A DNA stretch of 20,885 bases from Alistipes sp. (GTDB taxonomy: Bacteria; Bacteroidota; Bacteroidia; Bacteroidales; Rikenellaceae). A program made the position numbers and the translations under genes. Shown here piece by piece: positions 16,580 through 20,885 of the stretch; position 1 is the first letter of the stretch; each line of letters starts with the position of its first letter. Where the stretch lies: the NCBI GenBank assembly GCA_029051915.1, contig JAIDKM010000085.1:1-20885 (forward strand), read 5' to 3'. The notes beneath the pieces were generated by a model. The model was given only the letters and a program-made list of their open reading frames with translations. It made no database searches and was not told the DNA's origin.

Positions 16580-19500
16580 ATGGATCTTTTCAAACGTTGG
16601 AACAACCTCGTCGGCTGGGCGGTCTTCGCCGTGGCGGCCGTCGTCTACCTCCTCACGATGGAACCCGTGTCGAGTCTCTGGGACTGCTCGGAATTCATCG
16701 CCACGAGCTACAAGCTCGAAGTGGGCCACCCGCCCGGAGCGCCGCTTTTCATGATGCTCGCACGCCTGGCCACGCTCTTCGCTTTCGGCAATCCCGACTA
16801 CGTGGGCATGGCCGTCAACGCCATGAACTCCATCGCCAGCGCCTTCTGCATCCTGTTCCTCTTCTGGACGATCACCCACCTGGCCCGCCGGCTCGTAACG
16901 CGCGACGGCAGCGAGCTCACGCCGGCCAACGTATGGGCCGTCCTGGGTGCCGGGGCCGTCGGCGCGCTGGCCTACACCTTCACCGACACCTTCTGGTTCT
17001 CGGCCATCGAAGGCGAGGTCTACGCCCTCTCGTCGATGTTCACGGCACTGGTCGTCTGGCTGATGCTCAAGTGGGAAGAAGACGCCGACCGTCCCCACGC
17101 TTCGCGCTGGATCGTCCTGATCGCCTACCTGATGGGCCTCTCGATCGGCGTGCATATCCTCAACCTGCTGACGATCCCCGCGCTGGTCTTCATCTACTAT
17201 TTCCGCACCACGCAGACCATAACGTTCAAAGGCATCGTGCTGGCGACGCTGGCCGCCGGAGCTATTCTACTGGTCATCAACGGCATCATCATCCCCTACA
17301 CGGTCTACGTCGGGGCCATGATCGACCTCTTTTTCGTCAACACGCTGGGGCTGCCGGTCAACTCCGGCATGGTCGTTTTCGCCCTGGCGCTGATCGGCGG
17401 ACTGGGCTGGGCATCGTGGAAAACGCACAAAAGCGGCAAGGTGGTGTGGAACGTCATCCTCCTCTCCGCGACGATGATTCTCGTCGGCTTCTCGTCCTAC
17501 GCATCGGTAACGATCCGCGCCGCGGCCAACCCGCCGATGAACTCCAACAAGCCCGACAACCCGCACGCGCTGCTCTCGATGCTCAATCGCGACCAGTACG
17601 GCGACCGTCCCCTGCTCTACGGAGCCTACTACTCGGCCCCGCCCGTCGACTACAAGGAGCGCCATTTCTACTATCTGGACGAAGACGGCAAATACAAACC
17701 CGCCTCCATCGTTACGGGCTATGAATACGCTCCCGAATTCATGCACCTCTTCCCCCGCATGTGGAACCGCAAGGGCGAAGCCGAATACAAGCAATGGGCG
17801 GCCTACCGCACCAAGAGCGAATACGTCCGCGACGACAACGGAGAACTCGTGCGCGACGCACAGGGACGTCCGCTCCGGGAGGAGGTGCTCGATTTCGGCC
17901 GCAAGCGCACCTTCGACGACGGCTACGGCTTGCAGACCATCGTCGAACCCACGTTCGGCGAGAATCTCAACTACTTCTTCAACTACCAGCTCTCCTACAT
18001 GTACTGGCGTTACTTCCTCTGGAACTTCGTCGGCCGGCAGAGCGACATACAACCCTCCTCGACGACCATCGCCGACGGCAACTGGCTCTCGGGCATCCGC
18101 CCCATCGACGAGGCGCTGCTCGGGCCGCAGACGAACCTGCCGCGCGAAATCGCCGAAAACCGCGGACGCAACACCTACTATTTCCTGCCGTTCCTGCTGG
18201 GACTGATCGGACTGATCTACCAGCTCAACCGCGACCAGCGCAACTTCTCGATCGTCATGTGGCTCTTCATCATGACGGGAATCGCCCTGGTCGTCTACTT
18301 CAACTCCTCGCCCTCCGAACCCCGCGAACGCGACTACGTCTATGCAGGTTCGTTCTATGCCTTCTGCATCTGGATCGGACTGGGCGTGCTGGCGCTGCGC
18401 GACCTGATCGCCCGGCTGACGCATCGCCGCAACGTGGCCGCGGCCGCCGTCGCGACCCTCGTCTGCATGGGAGTGCCGGCGATCCTGGCGGCGCAGAACT
18501 GGGACGACCACGACCGCTCGGGCCGCTACATGGCCCGCGACATCGGCTGGAACTACCTGATGTCGACGCTTCCCAACAGCATCATCCTCAACTACGGCGA
18601 CAACGACACCTTCCCCCTTTGGAACAACCAGGAGGTCTACGGCGTACGCCCCGACGTGCGGATCATGAACACCTCCTACCTGGGCGGCGAATGGTACGTC
18701 GACGAGATGAAGACCAAAGCCAACGATGCCGCCGGCATCCCCTTCTCGCTGCCCAAGCGCAAATATGCCTATGTCAACGACTGGGTGCCCGTAAGCAACC
18801 GCATCGACCGCCCGGTGGAAATCGGACAGGTCATCGACTTCATCCGCAGCGACGATCCACGCACGAAGCTGGCTCTCGAAGACGGCACGCTGACGGACTA
18901 CATCCCCACCAAGCGGATCGCCCTGCCGGTCGACAAGGAGAACGCCGTCGCCTCGGGCATCGTGGCTGAAAAAGACCGCGACCTGATGGTCGACACCGTC
19001 TACATCGACTTGCGCAAGAGTGCCATCGACAAAAGCCAGCTGATGATCCTCGACATGCTGGCCCACTTCGACTGGAAGCGTCCCATCTACATGACGCAGA
19101 TCTATATTTTCCAGGATCTCGGACTGATGGAGTACCTCCAGTTCGACGGCTACGCCTACCGTTTCGTGCCGATCCGCACACCGATCCAGAATCCGCGGGA
19201 GATCGGACGCATCGATCCCGATTATGCGGCACCGCTGCTCAAGGAGACTTTCCGCTACGGCAACCTGGCCGATCCCCACGTCTACGTCGACCACTTCCTG
19301 CAGTACAACCTCACGGCATCGCATGCCCGCGACGCATTTGCCCGGGTAGCCAAAGAGCTGCTGCGGCAGAATCGGCCCGAGGAAGCGGTCGAGCTGCTCG
19401 ACCTGGGACTCCGGCAGCTGCCTACTTCGCAGATCCGGTTCACCGACATGAATACCTATCCGTTCCTCGAAGCCTACTACGCAGCCTCGGCGATGGGCAT

Positions 19501-19795
19501 TCCCGATGCCGCCGAAAAGGGCGACGCCCTGCTGCGGGAATATGCTCGCACGCTGATCGAGTACATCGAATACTATTTGCAGTTCGACGGTGTGCAGGGC
19601 GACATGGTGGCCGACATCGTAGACAGCAAGCTCGAAGAACTGGGCAACGTCTACTACCTGGCCTCTTATGCCGGACGGCGCGAGATCATCGCCGAGCTGA
19701 ACGCCTACTACCGCACGCTGGGCGTAAGCGAAGAGAACCTGATAGACGTCGGGGACAAACCCGGAGAGTCCGACTCCCTTCGGACAGACGAGTAA
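16580..19795 (+). CDS. DUF2723 membrane protein, probable protein O-glycosyltransferase
   Basis: This is a 1071-residue integral membrane protein. The N-terminal DUF2723 domain opens with a helix (about residues 9-24), then EPVSSLWDCSEFIATSYKL and VGHPPGAPLF, the conserved acidic loop and HPPGAP motif of this family. Roughly ten more hydrophobic segments run to about residue 640. After ILAAQNWDDHDRSGR the protein becomes soluble (about 640-1071), with a GDNDTFPLWNNQEV segment and a helical C-terminus of TPR-like character. The family is a GT-C type fold found mainly in Bacteroidota and is related to human TMEM260, a protein O-mannosyltransferase, so a role in glycosylating exported proteins is the best guess. 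The ATG at 16580 was chosen over an upstream TTG because the promoter -7 box covers that TTG. It is a single-gene transcript with its own terminator. Confidence 0.88.
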   Translation: MDLFKRWNNLVGWAVFAVAAVVYLLTMEPVSSLWDCSEFIATSYKLEVGHPPGAPLFMMLARLATLFAFGNPDYVGMAVNAMNSIASAFCILFLFWTITHLARRLVTRDGSELTPANVWAVLGAGAVGALAYTFTDTFWFSAIEGEVYALSSMFTALVVWLMLKWEEDADRPHASRWIVLIAYLMGLSIGVHILNLLTIPALVFIYYFRTTQTITFKGIVLATLAAGAILLVINGIIIPYTVYVGAMIDLFFVNTLGLPVNSGMVVFALALIGGLGWASWKTHKSGKVVWNVILLSATMILVGFSSYASVTIRAAANPPMNSNKPDNPHALLSMLNRDQYGDRPLLYGAYYSAPPVDYKERHFYYLDEDGKYKPASIVTGYEYAPEFMHLFPRMWNRKGEAEYKQWAAYRTKSEYVRDDNGELVRDAQGRPLREEVLDFGRKRTFDDGYGLQTIVEPTFGENLNYFFNYQLSYMYWRYFLWNFVGRQSDIQPSSTTIADGNWLSGIRPIDEALLGPQTNLPREIAENRGRNTYYFLPFLLGLIGLIYQLNRDQRNFSIVMWLFIMTGIALVVYFNSSPSEPRERDYVYAGSFYAFCIWIGLGVLALRDLIARLTHRRNVAAAAVATLVCMGVPAILAAQNWDDHDRSGRYMARDIGWNYLMSTLPNSIILNYGDNDTFPLWNNQEVYGVRPDVRIMNTSYLGGEWYVDEMKTKANDAAGIPFSLPKRKYAYVNDWVPVSNRIDRPVEIGQVIDFIRSDDPRTKLALEDGTLTDYIPTKRIALPVDKENAVASGIVAEKDRDLMVDTVYIDLRKSAIDKSQLMILDMLAHFDWKRPIYMTQIYIFQDLGLMEYLQFDGYAYRFVPIRTPIQNPREIGRIDPDYAAPLLKETFRYGNLADPHVYVDHFLQYNLTASHARDAFARVAKELLRQNRPEEAVELLDLGLRQLPTSQIRFTDMNTYPFLEAYYAASAMGIPDAAEKGDALLREYARTLIEYIEYYLQFDGVQGDMVADIVDSKLEELGNVYYLASYAGRREIIAELNAYYRTLGVSEENLIDVGDKPGESDSLRTDE

Positions 19796-19800
19796 CACGA

Positions 19801-19830
19801 AAAGCGCCGGTGATTACCGGCGCTTTTTTT
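19801..19830. terminator. Bidirectional intrinsic terminator
   Basis: AAAGCGCCGGT (19801-19811) and ACCGGCGCTTT (19816-19826) pair around a GATT loop, followed by a run of seven T. On the minus strand the stem ends in TTTTCG, so it also serves the convergent lyase-like gene. Confidence 0.93.
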
Positions 19831-19847
19831 ATGAATCGGAAAGCACG

Positions 19848-20885
19848 CTACTCCAGCTCAACATAACAGCCCGTCGCGGCCTGCGCCTTCGTGATGTCTT
19901 TCACCAGATAGTGGAGGTAGATCTCCAGGTTGGTGTAGAGTCCCTGCGGATCGAGGGTCTTTTCTTTGGCGTCGGAAGCATCGTCGCCGTTCAGGCCGAA
20001 CAAGTCTTCATAGTAGTCCGGGATACCGTCTTTGTCGGTGTCGGTCGCTGCCCGGGCGATCTCCTCCGGGGTCGCCGTCAGCTCGGGCCACCCACCCACG
20101 TCGTCCTGCGAGTCGATGATGCCGTTCCGCGACTTGCGCGAGCCCTGCAGGACGGCCGCCGTGCCGCTCCTCACATCGCCGACAACCCGGCTGTCCGCAG
20201 CATCGCGACGGAAGAAGCCCTCGGCCGTTTGCCGGACAACGCCCGCACAGGCACAGAGTACATCCGGCAGCTGCGAAGCATCGTGCGTGGTAACGAAACA
20301 GTTCCGACCCTCGCTGCGGATCGGCAGCGGTGCCGCAAGAAAAGTTGCCTCGGGCTTCTTCAGCGAAAGCGCAGCATCGTTGAGCGGGAATCCTTTCGGA
20401 TTCTCCCGGGAGACCTCCTCGCCGGCCGACGAATCGCCTGCCGAAGTATCGAGCAAGTTGCTGTTGTCGCCGTCATGGATGTCGGCAGCTCCGTAATCGT
20501 AGTCGACGCCTCCGGCCGTACGGATTCCGTCCACCCGATAGAAAAAGGCCCGGCGATAGGCCACGTCGGGGATTTCCGTTTCGACGCCCCGATCGTCAAG
20601 CACATAGCGCGGGCCGGCACCGGCGGCCGACGCAGGCCCCCATTTATAAAGATTGCCGACAAAATTGAGCTGCAGGCCTTCGCCGCCGCAGGCGGGAGTC
20701 TCGCAAAAATTATAAACGACGTTGTTCCTGAAATCGACGCAGCGCCCGGAAATCGGAATCCGCGGATTCGCCTCCGGCCCGACATAGAAGTCCGGCGAAT
20801 CGAATCTGGGGTTTCGGGAGTCATGATGTGCGAGGATGTTGTGGTGGAAGGATGCCGGAGCACCGCCCCAGATGCCGCCGTATCC
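19848..20885 (-). CDS. Pectate-lyase-like secreted protein, C-terminal part (partial)
   Basis: The frame is open to the right edge, so the N-terminus is missing; 345 residues are visible. The first residues, GYGGIWGGAPASFHHNILA followed by HHDSRNPRF, then VDFRNNVVYNF and GGEGLQLNFVGNLYKWGP, are the beta-helix turns typical of Bacteroidota family 1 polysaccharide lyases (pectate lyase fold). The C-terminal tail contains DTDKDGIPDYYED (20004-20042), an Asp-rich calcium-binding loop common at the end of these enzymes, and LDPQGLYTNLEIYLHYLV. The middle 150 or so residues are less familiar. The protein is presumably exported or surface-bound and would act on pectic glycans, but the catalytic residues upstream are out of view. 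No SusC/SusD pair or regulator is seen in the window. Confidence 0.85.
   Translation of the reverse strand, partial: GYGGIWGGAPASFHHNILAHHDSRNPRFDSPDFYVGPEANPRIPISGRCVDFRNNVVYNFCETPACGGEGLQLNFVGNLYKWGPASAAGAGPRYVLDDRGVETEIPDVAYRRAFFYRVDGIRTAGGVDYDYGAADIHDGDNSNLLDTSAGDSSAGEEVSRENPKGFPLNDAALSLKKPEATFLAAPLPIRSEGRNCFVTTHDASQLPDVLCACAGVVRQTAEGFFRRDAADSRVVGDVRSGTAAVLQGSRKSRNGIIDSQDDVGGWPELTATPEEIARAATDTDKDGIPDYYEDLFGLNGDDASDAKEKTLDPQGLYTNLEIYLHYLVKDITKAQAATGCYVELE

Noticed and set aside
17267..19798. An 843-codon minus-strand ORF opposite the DUF2723 gene.
   Set aside because: It shows no recognisable domain, is rich in Val/Asp/Arg as antisense of GC-rich genes usually is, and the plus-strand gene has clear family motifs, a promoter box and a terminator.

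Overview
The window is a GC-rich piece of a bacterial chromosome, almost certainly from a Bacteroidales member. Alistipes or a near relative is the best guess. The evidence is promoter-like sequences of the Bacteroidota type (TTTG or TTG, about 20 bases, then TAnnTTTG), start codons with A-rich leaders and no Shine-Dalgarno sequence, a Nudix-type xylose regulator fixed upstream of xylB-xylA-xylE as in Bacteroides, and a DUF2723 membrane protein. The genus call is inference. I see no tRNA, rRNA, CRISPR array, transposase or phage gene.

Layout: (1) Bases 1-707, minus strand: the N-terminal part of an unrecognised protein with a long Pro/Ala/Glu-rich low-complexity region, cut by the window edge. 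(2) 708-1728: a non-coding stretch with divergent promoters, then a two-gene membrane pair, CD225/dispanin-like and DUF2752. A 48-base block carrying a complete promoter occurs both before this pair and again before ychF, with one mismatch. (3) 1846-6271, plus strand: a tight operon ychF, SIMPL-domain gene, gltX, galM. (4) 6272-11565, plus strand: a complete D-xylose module made of a Nudix-family regulator (xylR-like), xylulokinase, xylose isomerase and a D-xylose/proton symporter. A candidate operator lies upstream, a strong hairpin lies between xylA and xylE, and a bidirectional terminator follows. (5) 14784-11635, minus strand: MATE transporter, cytidylate-kinase-like protein and release factor 2, all overlapping. 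(6) 14785-14931: AT-rich inverted repeats. (7) cysS on the minus strand, divergent from (8) a 1071-residue DUF2723 protein on the plus strand, ended by a second bidirectional terminator. (9) 19848 to the right edge, minus strand: the C-terminal part of a secreted pectate-lyase-like protein.

How the genes work together: XylE would bring in D-xylose, XylA converts it to D-xylulose and XylB phosphorylates that to xylulose 5-phosphate for the pentose phosphate pathway. The Nudix-fold protein is the likely sugar-responsive regulator. GalM just upstream may help by interconverting sugar anomers, but it is translationally joined to gltX, so a dedicated xylose role is only a guess. Most other genes are core functions: translation (gltX, cysS, prfB, ychF), efflux, and probably envelope protein glycosylation.

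Most of the window is ordinary core genome. The most unusual signals are the two-gene cassette bounded by near-identical promoter repeats, the palindrome and half-site before xylR, and the inverted-repeat element beside cysS. I do not see a clearly new multi-gene defence or mobile system.
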